NCBI GenBank assembly: GCA_949130495.1
Contig: CASBWL010000412.1
Span: 62,001 to 126,000, forward strand
Reading direction: 5' to 3'
DNA: 64,000 nt
Source of the DNA: Sambucus nigra
Lineage: Eukaryota; Streptophyta; Magnoliopsida; Dipsacales; Adoxaceae
Made by a program: the position numbers and the translations under genes. Positions 25,888 through 37,656 of the stretch are shown here, piece by piece (position 1 is the stretch's first letter; the number at the start of each line of letters is the position of its first letter). A model generated the notes under the pieces. It made no database searches. It worked only from the letters and a program-made list of their open reading frames with translations, and was not told where the DNA came from.

Positions 25888-25958
25888 AAGCAGCAGGAAT
25901 CGAACTCTTGACCTCCCTTGGGCAAAACACGCCCCTAGCCAGCTAAACCAACCGCACA
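25888..25958 (-). repeat. tRNA-derived segment in the LTR of D
   Basis: Read on the minus strand, GGTTTAGCTGGCTAGGGG resembles a tRNA D-arm/A box, a GGGC-7 nt-GCCC stem resembles an anticodon arm, and GAGTTCGATTCC resembles a B box at the right spacing. The T and acceptor stems pair poorly, so it is a relic rather than a functional tRNA gene. A second copy is at 42615-42687 in the other LTR. Confidence 0.5.
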
Positions 25959-26613
25959 TTCATTAAGTAAACCGCGCGAAATATATTTAACCCTAATATC
26001 TGACCAACTTTTCAAAATTACAAACAAAACCCCAAACTCAATATCTTCTTCATACGACTTCCGATTGACGAACCGTAAGAACCGATGTGATCCTCATTTC
26101 GGGAAAAATAATATTTCAGAACTGTTCGGGTCACGGGGTTTGACTTCGGGTTTGATCCGGGGCATTGACTTTTGACTTTCTTTCGGCTTCGAACTTTGAA
26201 CGACCATAACTTCTTCATTTCAACTCCGATTGATTCGCCATTTGAACCCAGGCGTCCCTTGATTCAAGACCTTCAATTTTCATGTTTATCCGAGTCCAAA
26301 ATAAATCTTTTGAATTTATACTTTTGCCCCTGAAGTTGCGTAGGTTCTCCTTTTCATGTTCAATTTGCGTCCCGTCATCGCCACCTTCTTTCTAAACCTG
26401 TCAATACTCAAAAACAACCTTGTACAAGATATTAGCAGCGAGTATTTAAGGTTGTGAAGTCCTCATAATTGCATTTATTAACCCCATTTATTCTAAAATT
26501 TGTATTTTTCTTTAAAATAGCAAAAATGGCTATAAAAGCTGTTTATTTACAATGCAACGGGGTTAACAAGTCCTAGATTTGGGTGTAAATAATACAAAAT
26601 AATGCACTCATCA

Positions 26614-26632
26614 AATACCCCCAAACCTAAAC
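26614..26632 (-). promoter_or_regulatory. Polypurine tract of element D
   Basis: On the minus strand GTTTAGGTTTGGGGGTATT directly precedes the 3' LTR, preceded by GCTCGAGGACTAGCAAA, a combination seen at this place in Athila-type elements. Confidence 0.85.
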
Positions 26633-28241
26633 TTTGCTAGTCCTCGAGCAAAAATTAAAATCTAACTCACTTTCGTAGGAATCACGGTTGCACTTAGCAT
26701 GTGCAACAAGCCGTTAAACCCCTAGGTTGCCCTAGTGGACGAGTTTTGTCTCGTGAGGGTTTGCAGTGAATATACCCACAAAATTCAAAGACTTGACTCT
26801 ATTTACAAAAGACAAAAAGGTAATATAACCAAGTCTTAAATGCAAATTTCATAAATATAGTAAAAATTCACTTTTCAATCTCAACTTATTGTGCGTGTGT
26901 GCATAGCCAATATAACCGTCCAATTCAAAAGATTTGATCGTTAAGTTTCTTACACGAAAGTTTGTCTTGATTCAAGATCTCACGGGATGCGCTCACAAAC
27001 GAACACTCGGAATTGGGTAATTTCTCTCGGTATATGTGAATAAAAGAGTAAATTAAATGAGCAAATTTCACATATACATCATGAAAAACGGACATTTTAT
27101 AATGGATGATTATGATCTCACGAATGGAAGATCGATTACATTTAAAAACTTGAATCACACTAAAATATCATATTCATCTCCTCTCCACACTATAACTAAC
27201 TTCACTTGAGATTAATTAGGACTTTCTTTTGGTTGTATTGTAGGCTCGGATTTTAGCTAGAAAGAATGGCTTTGGAGTTCAAAAATTTTTGAGAATATAG
27301 AGATTTTTCGGTATTTTGACTTTTTGGCACTTTTTCTTACAACCTCCATTTTCTTTTTCTTCATTTTTTTTTTCTTTCATTTTCGCATTCTTTCTATCTT
27401 CCCTTTTCTTCTTTCTCTTCTCTTCACATATTATTCTAGCAAACATTCTTCTTTTGGCCTTTTACCATATTTTTACCCTTATATTCTCAGAAAAATGGGT
27501 ATGGGTTTTTGGGCTTTCAATAAAAGGCTCGTTTTCATTTTGGCACAAATGGGCTTGCAACGGTATAATATATCAAGGTCTGTTTAAGCTCCTTTTTTTT
27601 TTCAAACGATGGCCTAATATCATTTCTCAAGTTCCATTTAGTCAATTTTGTGTCTCAAGTCAACTTACTAAGGAATTTAGTGTGTACGATTCACATTTTG
27701 ACTTTCAGTTTTCAGTAATCGAACAAAACAAAGAATTTGAGATCACCGACGATTTTAATCGCTGAAGGAAAGTTTGAGTTATTTTAACTCGGATTGATTT
27801 AAATCTCTCAAAAATAATTAATGGCACAAAATCTCACCGGGTTAAAATCTCCACATTTATTCGTTAAGTATATTAACTTTCGCCTCAATATCCATTTTCG
27901 ATTATATTATATGGCTAAGTGTCAAAAATTTATAAGTTGAGAGATTTGTGAATTAATTCTATATTAAGAAATTGTTCCAAAACTCACTTATATTGAAAAT
28001 ATTTTTGGATTTTTGAAAGTTTTCTGAATGATTTTTTTTTTTTTTTTTTTTTAAAGAGGAGAAAAATGATCTCAGTACCCCCAAACCTAATTTCTACATT
28101 GTCCCCAATGTACAAGACAGTTTGAAAAAGGCTGAAAGTTTATTAAGAGTATTACCACAACAAGATACTTTCTCCAACAAACGTTTCCTGAAAAACACAA
28201 AAACACAAACTATGATACAAAAAACATGACCCAATTTTATG
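26633..28241 (-). other. 3' non-coding region of element D
   Basis: No env-like or other gene is visible. Several blocks match the same region of element C: 26688-26790, about 26876-27070, 27790-27900 and 28075-28110. Two adjacent hairpins lie at 26722-26735 and 26739-26754. Poly-T tracts occur at about 27365 and 28030-28052. Apparent open frames on the plus strand are chance. Confidence 0.8.
26722..26754. other. Twin hairpins in the 3' region of D
   Basis: CTAGG-TTGC-CCTAG is followed three bases later by ACGAG-TTTTGT-CTCGT. Both 5-bp stems are perfect. Element C has the same two stems with changed loops at 37788-37821. This may be a conserved RNA structure of the element transcript. Confidence 0.6.
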
Positions 28242-28541
28242 TTACTCGTGGTACACCGGTTCTTGGAGGGGAATGTCCTCCACTTCTCGATCTCTTAGCT
28301 CTAGATAAGGCTTCAATCTTTGACCATTAACTTTGAAAATTTCACCATTTTTAGGATTCTCTATCTCAACCGCCCCATGTGGGTAGACTGTCCTAACAAC
28401 AAAGGGACCGGACCATCTAGACCTCAACTTACCGGGAAAGAGATGCAACCTAGAATTGTACAAGAGCACTTTTTGACCAGGTTCAAATGACTTCCGTAGG
28501 ATGGACTTGTCATGGAACATTTTTGTTTTCTCCTTATACAA
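28242..28541 (-). pseudogene. pol: Element D pol, C-terminal part after a frameshift
   Basis: These 99 codons hold the integrase C-terminal domain ([20 protein letters not shown], then RWSGPFVV). The frame differs by one base from the 28424-32884 frame; the break lies near 28555-28565, where one base appears missing. The natural end of the polyprotein is the stop at 28242-28244. Its ATG is internal. Confidence 0.88.
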
Positions 28542-31500
28542 TTTTGCGTTTTCGTCGCATCATTCCTAATCTCCTCTAACTCATTGAGTTGGAGCTTTCG
28601 GACCTCTCCCGCAGCGGGTAAATCAAAATTGAAGGTTTTAATGGCCCAGTAGGCTTTGTGTTCTAACTCTACCGGAAGGTGACAGGCTTTTCCGTAGACA
28701 AGCCTATACGGGGACATACCAAGTGGCGTTTTGTAGGCAGTACGATAAGCCCACAATGCATCCAATAACCTTAAGGACCAATCCTTTCGGTTTGGATTCA
28801 CTGTTTTCTCGATGATTTGCTTAATTTGCCTATTGGAAACTTCTACTTGACCACTGGTTTGAGGGTGATAAGAACATCCTACCTTGTGCATGACTGAGTA
28901 CTTTTTCATAAGACTCTCGAAGGATCGATTACAGAAATGGGTTCCCTGATCGCTAATGATGGCTCGAGGTGTACCAAAACGGGAGAAAATATTTTCTCGG
29001 ATAAATTTGACCACCACGTGGCGATCATTCGTCCTACACGGTATGGCTTCTACCCACTTAGACACATAATCAACTGCTAAAAGAATGTAGAGATTTCCGT
29101 AGGAATTTGGGAATGGACCCATAAAATCAATGCCCCAACAGTCAAAAACCTCCATAATCAGAATGGGATTTAAGGGCATCATATTCCTACGTGTGATCTT
29201 TCCTAACCGTTGGCAACGGTCACAACTCCTACTGTAATCATTCGAGTCACGAAAAATGGTGGGCCAATAGAATCCACACTGCAAAATTTTTGCAGCGGTC
29301 TTTTTAGCACTGAAATGACCTCCACAGGCTTGGTCATGGCAGAAAGAGATTACACTTTGAATCTCGTGATCGGGTACACACTTTCGAATGATTTGATCGG
29401 GACAATACTTGAAAAGATACGGGTCATCCCAAAAGAAATGCTTGGCTTCCTTTAAAAATTTGGAACGATCTTGCTTAGACCAATGTAGTGGCATTTCACC
29501 CGTCACAAGATAGTTCACAATATCAGCGAACCATGGAAGCTGAGAGACAAGCATCAGTTGCTCATCGGGAAAGGACTCATTTAGTGGCAATAGGTTATCG
29601 GATGATTCAATGGTTAGCCTAGACAAGTGATCCGCCACTACATTCTCACATCCCTTCTTATCTCGAATTTCAAGGTCAAACTCCTGCAGTAATAGGATCC
29701 ACCTAATAAGACGGGCCTTAGCATCCTTTTTAGACAAAAGGTATCGCAGGGCTGAGTGATCGGTGAAAATGACAACTTTGGATCCTATCAAGTAAGACCT
29801 AAACTTCTCAAGAGCAAAAACAACAGCGAGGAACTCTTTTTCAGTCGTGGAATAGTTCAATTGGGCATCATTAAGAGTCCTACTGGCATAATAAATGACG
29901 TGAGGAAGTTTCTCATTACGCTGACCAAGAACCGCACCTATGGCATAGTCGGAAGCGTCACACATGATCTCAAATGGCTGACTCCAGTCGGGGGGTCTCA
30001 TAATCGGTGCAGAGGTTAATTCCTTCTTTAACCTCTCAAAGGCTTGAAGGCATTCGTCAGTGAAATCGAAAGGTGTGTCCTTGGCAAGAAGATTGCACAA
30101 GGATCGAGATATTTTGCTAAAGTTCTTAATAAATCTCCGATAGAAACCGGCGTGTCCTAAGAATGATCGAACTTCATTCACAGTTTTAGGGGGTGGGAGA
30201 TTAGCAATGAGATCTATTTTAGCTTTATCTACCTCGATACCCTTTTCAGAAATGATGTGACCTAGCACTATGCCCTGTTTGACCATGAAGTGGCACTTTT
30301 CCCAATTAAGCACAAGGTTCTTTTCCTTACACCTCTTCAGAACGAGGGTGAGGTGATGGAGGCATTCATCAAAACTTGACCCAAATATAGAAAAATCATC
30401 CATAAAGACTTCGAGAAAACGCTCCACCATATCCGAAAAGATACTCATCATGCACCGCTGAAATGTAGCGGGTGCATTGCATAACCCAAAGGGCATGCGT
30501 CGATAGGCAAAAGTACCAAATGGACAAGTGAAGGTGGTTTTCTCTTGATCCTCGGGAGCGATGGGAATTTGATTGTAGCCGGAGTAACCGTCGAGAAAAC
30601 AGTAATATGGATAGCCGGCTAATCTCTCTAGCATTTGATCTATGAAAGGAAGAGGAAAGTGATCCTTCCTTGTAACAGCGTTCAACTTCCTATAATCAAT
30701 ACACACTCGCAAACCGGTTTGAATCCTAGTGGGTACTAACTCATCATCGCTAGTTTTCACCACCGTAACACCGGATTTCTTTGGGACAACTTGAACAGGA
30801 CTGACCCATTGGCTATCAGAGATGGGGTAAATGATACCCGCATCGAGCAATTTTAGCACCTCAGTTCGGACGACCTCTTTCATATTGGGATTAAGTCTAC
30901 GTTGTGCTTCACGAGAATTTTTAGCATTGTCTTCAAAGTGTATCCTATGCATGCACACCGAGGGACTTATCCCCTTAATGTCGGCTATGGTCCATCCAAT
31001 GGATTCCTTGTGTTCTTTGAGAACACACAACAATTTATCTTCCTGTTCTTTGTCTAAGTCAGACGCGATGATAACAGGTAAGGATTCAGAAGGTCCTAAG
31101 AACCTATACTCGAGCGTTTCAGGCAGTGGCTTCAATTCAAGATCGGGAGCTTTCTTAATCGAGGGAGGAATGGGTGACGCAGAGAGAGAGAGGGGTTCAG
31201 GCTTAGATCTCCAAGATCCTATTTCCAAGACAGGGGTGGAGTCGAGGAGTGTGTTAATTTCAGTGATGGAGCTTTCTATGTCAAATTCAGACCCAAAATG
31301 GGCAAGGCATGCCGCTAAAGGGTCATCATTATAAGTTTGTTCGAAAGTCTCCTGGATGATAGTGTCAATCATATCGACATCCACGGGTCCATCTTCATCT
31401 GGTGGTTGTTTGGCCAAATTGAACACATTAAGGTCCATAGTCATGTTTCCAAATGATAAGTTCAACTGGCCGCTACGACACCTAATGATGGCGTCCGACG

Positions 31501-32884
31501 TGGCGAGGAATGGACGACCCAAAATCACCGGAATTTGTGCATTAGGATTATGCACTTGTTGGGTATCCAGAACCACAAAATCGATTGGGAAGACAAACTC
31601 ACCCACTTTTATCAAGACATCCTCAACAACGCCTCTCGGAATCTTAACAGACCGGTCAGCTAAGGATAAGGTAATCCTAGTCGGTCTCAATTCCCCCAAA
31701 CCTAATTTCTCATACACGGTGTACGGAAGAAGGTTCACGCTTGCTCCCAAATCTAGAAGGGCTTTCTCAATAATGTGTTCCCCTATTGTAATAGAGATCG
31801 TCGGAGTCCCGGGATCTTTATACTTGACAGGGGTTCTATATGAGATGATCGAGCTAGCTTGTTCGGCAAGGAAAGCTTTCTTTGGAACATTAGTGCTTCT
31901 CTTGAAGGTACAAAGGTCCTTCAGAAATTTGGCATATGATGGAACTTGTTGTATAGCATCAAGCAACGGGATATTAATTTGTACATGCTTGAATACTTCC
32001 AACATTTTGTCCACTTGTGCCTTTTTCTTCTCTGGCACTAAACGTTGTGGAAATGGAGCTTTCGGGACATAGGTCTCTACAAATGGCTCGAAAGATGAGG
32101 GTGAGGAAGAAGTTGGATCTACAGGTGAGTCCTCCTTTTCCTTTAATTTCTCAGATTCACTTGTTGTGGGTTGTGAGACATTATTCTCAACTTCTTTACC
32201 TGACCTAAGCGTGATGATAGCCTTAGCATGCTCTTGAGTAGTTGATGTGCTCGTGTTGTCTTGGATAACATACTGACCCCTCGGCATGTTACCCTTAGGA
32301 TTAGGCTCGGGTTGGCTGGGGAACGATCCTTTATTTCTCTCGCTCAATGCATTGGCTAACTGACTCACTTGTACCTCTAATTTCGCAATTGATTGAGTGT
32401 TGGCATGCAAGCTTTGTTGTGTGGATTGGAGGACACTTTGTGTGGTCTGTTGGTATTGCAGGGTACTTTGGGCGAGTAAATTCATCGTTTCTTCTAAAGA
32501 TTGAATCTTTTGGGGTGAAGGGAACGATGGTGCGAGGGTGCTCTTTTGGAAACCCAGGGGTGGGTTACTTGAAGATTGCCCTCCATTACCCTGATATTGA
32601 CCTTTAGACCACGAAAAGTTAGGGTGATCCCTCCAACCTGGATTGTAAGTATTGGAAAATGGGTCGTATTTGGGCCTATTTTGATAGAGGACGTTATCCT
32701 GCTCGGTCATAGCTTTGTGTGCTGGAAAGGTGGGGCAACTTTCGACCAAGTGGTCGAAACCATCGCAAAGCACGCACATAGGTGTCCCTATATGTTGCAC
32801 AGCTGTAGGTGCGAGTCGGTTACCCTCCTTGTTGGTTTCTAAGGCTTCTAAACGTCGGGCTAATGTAGCCACTTTGGCATTCAA
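28424..32884 (-). pseudogene. pol: Element D gag end and pol: protease, RT, RNase H, integrase
   Basis: This single open frame of 1486 codons (true reading continues up to the stop at 32996) holds, in order, a zinc knuckle [14 protein letters not shown] (37-50), a protease with DLGAS (378-382), RT (about 665-850) with [10 protein letters not shown] and the catalytic FMDD (827-830), RNase H (about 970-1090) with [10 protein letters not shown] and ADHLSR, and integrase (about 1180-1400) with H1183/H1190, C1221/C1224 and the D1253, D1312, E1348 triad at the expected 35-residue spacing. All catalytic residues I can check are present. The last ~50 residues are out of frame. Confidence 0.95.
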
Positions 32885-32995
32885 TCCAAAACCTTGTTCT
32901 TCCTTGTGAGCAATATCCTCATTAATTTTGGGGGTAGTAGAATCCCAATGGGGTGCCCATCGCTGGGACTTTTGAGCAACGGATTCTAAAAATGA

Positions 32996-33691
32996 TCACG
33001 CGTTGGCCTCACTCTTCTCTGTGAAATCTCCATTACACATTAGTTCAAGCATAGACCGAGTAGTATAATCAAAACCCTCATATAAAATTTGGATTTGACG
33101 ACCCAATTCGATTCCATGATGAGGACATTGCCGGAGCAAGTCCTTGAATCTTTCCATGTACATCCATAAAGTCTCTCCCTCTTTTTGATTGAAAGTATTG
33201 ATAGCATGACGTATTGTTGCCGTCTTTTGGTTAGGGAAAAACTTTTGCAAAAATTCAACACTCAATTGATTCCAAGTGGTGATGGAATTTGGTTTCAGTG
33301 AGAGCAGCCAACTCTTAGCCTTGTCTTTTAAAGAAAAAGGAAATAGTTTCAGTCTAACAATCTCGTCAGTGAGTTGTTGTAACTTAACCGTTCCGCAAAT
33401 TTCTTCAAACTCACGCACGTGGAGGTATGGATCCTCCTTTTCGGTGCCTCGAAAGATGGGAAGTAAATGAATTATTCCCGACTTGAATTCAAAGTTATTG
33501 GCATTGTGCGTGGGAAGCTGTATACACGATGGTTGACTTGCTCTACTCGGATATAGGTAATCCTTTAGGGCACGAGTTACTGGTTCATCTCCCATTTCGA
33601 TGAAAATCGAGGTGCTACCTATAACAGTATCGGGAATATTTGACTCCACTCTAGCTAAACGACCAGTAGGATCTCGAAACCAACCTTGCAT
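32996..33691 (-). pseudogene. gag: Element D gag, N-terminal part
   Basis: The 231 codons encode an Athila-type gag: PIFRGTEKEDPYLHVREFEE, LKLFPFSLKDKAKSWLLSL and FFPNQKTATIRHAINTF are the conserved capsid blocks. It ends at a single TGA (32996-32998), after which the same frame continues unbroken into the zinc knuckle and pol. This one stop separates gag from the rest of an otherwise open polyprotein. The ATG at 33691 is the first in frame. Confidence 0.92.
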
Positions 33692-35030
33692 GCACTGCGC
33701 TCACTCGATTTTTTTATTTATTTTTTATTTTTTATTTTTTATATGGAAAGCAAATAATCCGACACAGGACCACAAAATTTCTAAGCTAACACAAAGCAAT
33801 TTGGAGTTTATCTGAATTAGGTGAGGGGAAGTTCAATTTTTAAGATCTAGTTTCCCGAGATTATTCGACGACAATGGGTCTCCGAAATAATCTCCCTAAT
33901 TAAAGAGCTCCTAATTCTTAACGAGGGAGAATTTAAAAGACGACCAACTCCGGACTATCGCCTCAATTACCAAATTTTTCCTCCAGGTAGGTGGTCGGTA
34001 CGAAGACTCATTAAAAACCACCAATCCTAGTCAAGGTCAAAATGGCATCGATTTGAAAATTCCGTGTTTGGATTAGCTTTTAATTCTAGCCTTGAAAAGA
34101 ATATGCCTATGAGCTATGTGATACCCTATGGCCAATGTCTAATAAATTTTAAATTAAAATTATGGCTTGGGTTATGCAGATGCTCTGGTAGCTTAATGAT
34201 TTGTGGGCCAAGGAAGGGTGATTAAATCCCCACCTTATCTTAAACTTGGGTTTTGCCCTTAAGTGAAATTATGCAACGTGCTTATTCAAATTTGCAAAAA
34301 TAGTTTCACGTAGGAGCACACAAGACTTACCTCCGGCGTGGACTTTTTACGGTCACTTGTTTACGCCGGGCCAAAGTTTTATTTGACGTCGATCGGAGGG
34401 AAACGTCGCTTCCGTTTCAGTCGTCTCCGAGAGTACCTTGTGCGCGTGGCAAGATTGCACAAGTAACTTTAGCGCTTTTCCCACGGTTGCTTTCTTTTTC
34501 GTCCCCCCTTTTTTTTTTATCTGAAAAAGAACACAAAAAACATACCAAGCGTAAAGTGCAATAAAAATTAATAAATACAAAAATAATTACATATGCACTT
34601 ATAAGGAATTTTTACACTAAAAAAAAAAATACTAACCAAAAACACACTATAAGAATGAAAAATATATATATATATTTTTTTTTTTAATTTTTTTTTTTTG
34701 ATTTTTTGATTTTTTTTTTTTTTTTTGATTTTTTTTTAATAGCACCCTTGAAAGATGAAAATTTCCAAAAAAAAAATTAATTTCGAATTTTAAAACTATT
34801 TAGGTAGTTTATGACAAAACTAGTGTCAAAACACTATTTAACCAAAAAGAAATTTTTTTTTTTTTTCTGGTTCACTAATTAAAAAAAACGGATCTGGAAA
34901 TTTTCAAAAAAAAAAACAATTTTTTTTTTTCAATTTTTGTGATAAACTAATGCTAAAAGTGCTAAAAAAAAAACTTAAATCAGAATTTTTCTCTTTTTTT
35001 TTTTTGTAAATAAAAAAAATGCTGCAAGAA

Positions 35031-35062
<32 letters not shown>

Positions 35063-35139
35063 TATTCGGATTTTTTTTTTTTAAAAAAATAAATAAATAA
35101 AACTAGTCCGAAAATCAATATTCTTAAAATCGACCGAAA
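33692..35139 (-). other. 5' leader of element D
   Basis: The 1.4 kb between primer site and gag is non-coding. It includes long A/T homopolymer runs (34610-35090) and a (TA)n run near 35031-35052. No conserved gene is seen. Confidence 0.75.
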
Positions 35140-35157
35140 TCCCCGGCAACGGCGCCA
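35140..35157 (-). promoter_or_regulatory. Primer binding site of element D (tRNA-Asp)
   Basis: The minus strand reads TGGCGCCGTTGCCGGGGA, an 18-nt complement of the 3' end of plant tRNA-Asp, six bases from the LTR. Athila elements use this primer. Confidence 0.93.
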
Positions 35158-36065
35158 AAAACTTGTTGTCAATTTTATAAAATACCGCAAGTGCACGGGC
35201 TATTGAAATATAGCGGGTACAAGTACGGGTCGAACCCACAGAGATTTCGTCAATTCATAAAATACCGATTTTCCAACTAGACAATGAGTGTATAAATATG
35301 GATGAGTTTGAATTAAAACAAGAGCAAAATATATAAATGACTACAAATGAACAAGTGATAATATCAAATATGGGAGAAAACTAGGACGTCGGATCCATTT
35401 ATCGATTTTAATTAAAGTTGTATGTCAAGTTAATTCCGTACTTTCCCAATTTTACAACTCAAAATATACCGACTCTCGTCGCGTGTATTTCGGAAAATAA
35501 AACATTACACGTTCTCAAAATATTTTATGTCTCTTAAATTAGACACCTTAAATCCCTATTCCCTCGAAAATATCAAATTTCAAGTTTGAATATGTATTTA
35601 AGCATGAGATATCAAAACAACTTAATGCAAGTATAGCCCATCAAAAATTACAAGTCCAAATACTCAAAATATGATTTATCAAATCATTCCGGAGGTTTAA
35701 AACACACTCTCGTGTCGTTTTAAATGAATACCGAATTTTTATTATCAATTAATACATGTGGGAAATAAATACTGAATTAAATTAAAATGCACAATTAATT
35801 AATCACGATAAACTTCACCTAGTCCTAGAAATAAAATTACTCACACATCATAAATGGAACACGAATATTGCAAGATGAAATAATAATTTTTATTAATAAT
35901 AATCAACTTACAAAATTTCGAGTCCAAGACTTTGAGCCCTTACACAATTATATCTTCCCAAATGTGTCTCTCTCCTCTTCTAACTTTTTTTTCTCTCCAA
36001 ATTCACTCCCCCAAATGTGTGTCTCCCCCCTCCCTTTTATAGGAAGATAATGAAGTTTAGGGTAT

Positions 36066-37638
36066 TGACACGACTCAGAATGTGTCTCTAAAGTGTGTAC
36101 TCTATAGGCTCAAGTGCAAGCTTGTCGTTCAAGTAATAATCCGACAAGTCGGGTATCGATCCTCAGGGAAAAAGGACAACGAGAGTTGTGACGACGGAAT
36201 AAGACTGAGGAATCCTAACGATGACTCTAAAAAGAAAAGAAAAGATTGATTTTTGGTTTTTGGGATTGATTAAACTAAATGCAATTATGAAATTATGATG
36301 AAATATGCAACTAACTAAATTATCTAAATGAAGAATGAAGAATTAAATTGAACTTTTTAACTAAATGATGAGAAAATAGGATGGGACTACAATCCCCCAA
36401 CCCTAGTGTAATGCAGTGACAACGTCAATCATAAATTTATCCGATTAATTCAAACCCGGAATTTAGTACTCCAAAGCATTATGTATACGAGGTTCAAGCC
36501 CGCGTCATACCTAATCTGAGGATGAGTAAATCGGTATCGCGGTAATTACAGTCAAATTGTACTCTAAATCATCACGAGTACCCAGAGGCAAACGAGATAT
36601 AAAGATCTACAATTCTTAAGAAATTACGCGATACGATTTAAATTAATCATTAAATTCAGCGGATCGACGTTATACACACGCACTAACACATCAGGTTGGG
36701 TTCATGCATCCCAACCTTGAAAAACCTAGCCGGACATGTTAAATGGACTAATGCATAAAATAATAACGTTGCATGTGTATGAATTCATGATAAAACTAAA
36801 TCTAAACATGTAAATACGTATTATGAATGCGAAAACAAGTTGAATCTAATGGGAAAACAAAGCATGCAAGAACAATAATAAGAAACAAGAATTTTGAATT
36901 AAAACTAGAAAAGCAAACCCGAAACAATGAATTCTTGAAGTAATTTTAGCCCTTGATGTTCCTAGATGTTCCTACTTGTTATGGAGCTTTTACATGAATG
37001 AAATCTGAATAAAAAGAGTCCTAATGACTAAATATATAGGCTAAGGGTCGTTTAGAAGAGTCCCCAAAACATAAAACTCTTTTGGCTAAAAGATAAGCAC
37101 AAAATAAAAATCCCGTATCTGCCAATTTGTCACCCTTAGAAAGCGTGACTAATTTCGTAACGGATCTGGAGCGTGACTAATTTCGTAACGGATCTGGTGC
37201 GTGACAAATGGGCGGACCGGTTTTTTCTCAGCTTCGGTTCGGTTTGGGTCTGACAGCTTTTTTCTTGAATTTCTTCTCAACTTCAAATGGGCATAACTTC
37301 TTCACCGTAACTCGGATTGAGGTGCCGTTTTTTCCAGTGTTCTTGTAATTGAAAGCTCTTCAACTTTCCAGTTGGCCCCACCTCCGGACTAAGGCTAAAA
37401 AATTACGAAAATGCCCCTCAACTCCCCGATTCTTGGTGTCTTTCACTATTTTAAGTTCTCTTTGGCACTAACTTGCATGAAATATCTGTAAAACACATAA
37501 GAGATACACAAAATACGAAATACTTGCCAAAAAGGGTTAGTATCATAGATATGAGATAAATCCAAGCTATTTACACCGCACGGGATCATAAAAATACAGA
37601 AATTAAGGAGATAAATGTGAAGAATTTATGCCTAATCA
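36066..37638 (-). repeat. 3' LTR of element C
   Basis: This LTR copy contains a two-unit direct repeat with GCGTGACTAATTTCGTAACG (37142-37199), a CATAACTTCTTCACCGTAAC block near 37291 similar to one in D, and a TATA-like CCTATATATTTAG on the minus strand near 37030-37042. Confidence 0.95.
37142..37200. repeat. Short tandem repeat in the LTR of C
   Basis: A unit of about 29 bp (GCGTGACTAATTTCGTAACG plus GATCTGG) occurs twice, followed by a partial third GCGTGAC. The same repeat is in the other LTR near 41737-41795. Confidence 0.85.
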
Positions 37639-37656
37639 AACCCCCCTAACTTAGAA
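37639..37656 (-). promoter_or_regulatory. Polypurine tract of element C
   Basis: The minus strand reads TTCTAAGTTAGGGGGGTT directly before the 3' LTR, preceded by GCTCGGGACGCGCAAAG. This parallels the same site in D. Confidence 0.85.

Larger units (their letters stand above)
24609..26613 (-). repeat. 3' LTR of element D
   Basis: This is the uninterrupted LTR copy of D. It contains a tRNA-like segment (25888-25958), a TATA box (25480-25486), a block GACCATAACTTCTTCATTTC near 26200 that recurs in similar form in C, and reiterated CTGCCGAG/GGCGAGTTGACTCGC words near 25815-25860. Confidence 0.95.

Noticed and set aside
25888..25958. A functional tRNA gene
   Set aside because: T and acceptor stems do not pair well enough; kept only as a tRNA-derived relic.
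27316..27765. Plus-strand 149-codon frame that could be an env-like gene of D
   Set aside because: It is on the wrong strand, is dominated by Phe/Ser from T-rich DNA, and lies in non-coding sequence homologous to C.
30831..32072. Plus-strand frames of 167 and 238 codons opposite pol of D
   Set aside because: They are antisense to the protease/RT coding frame and show no family motif.
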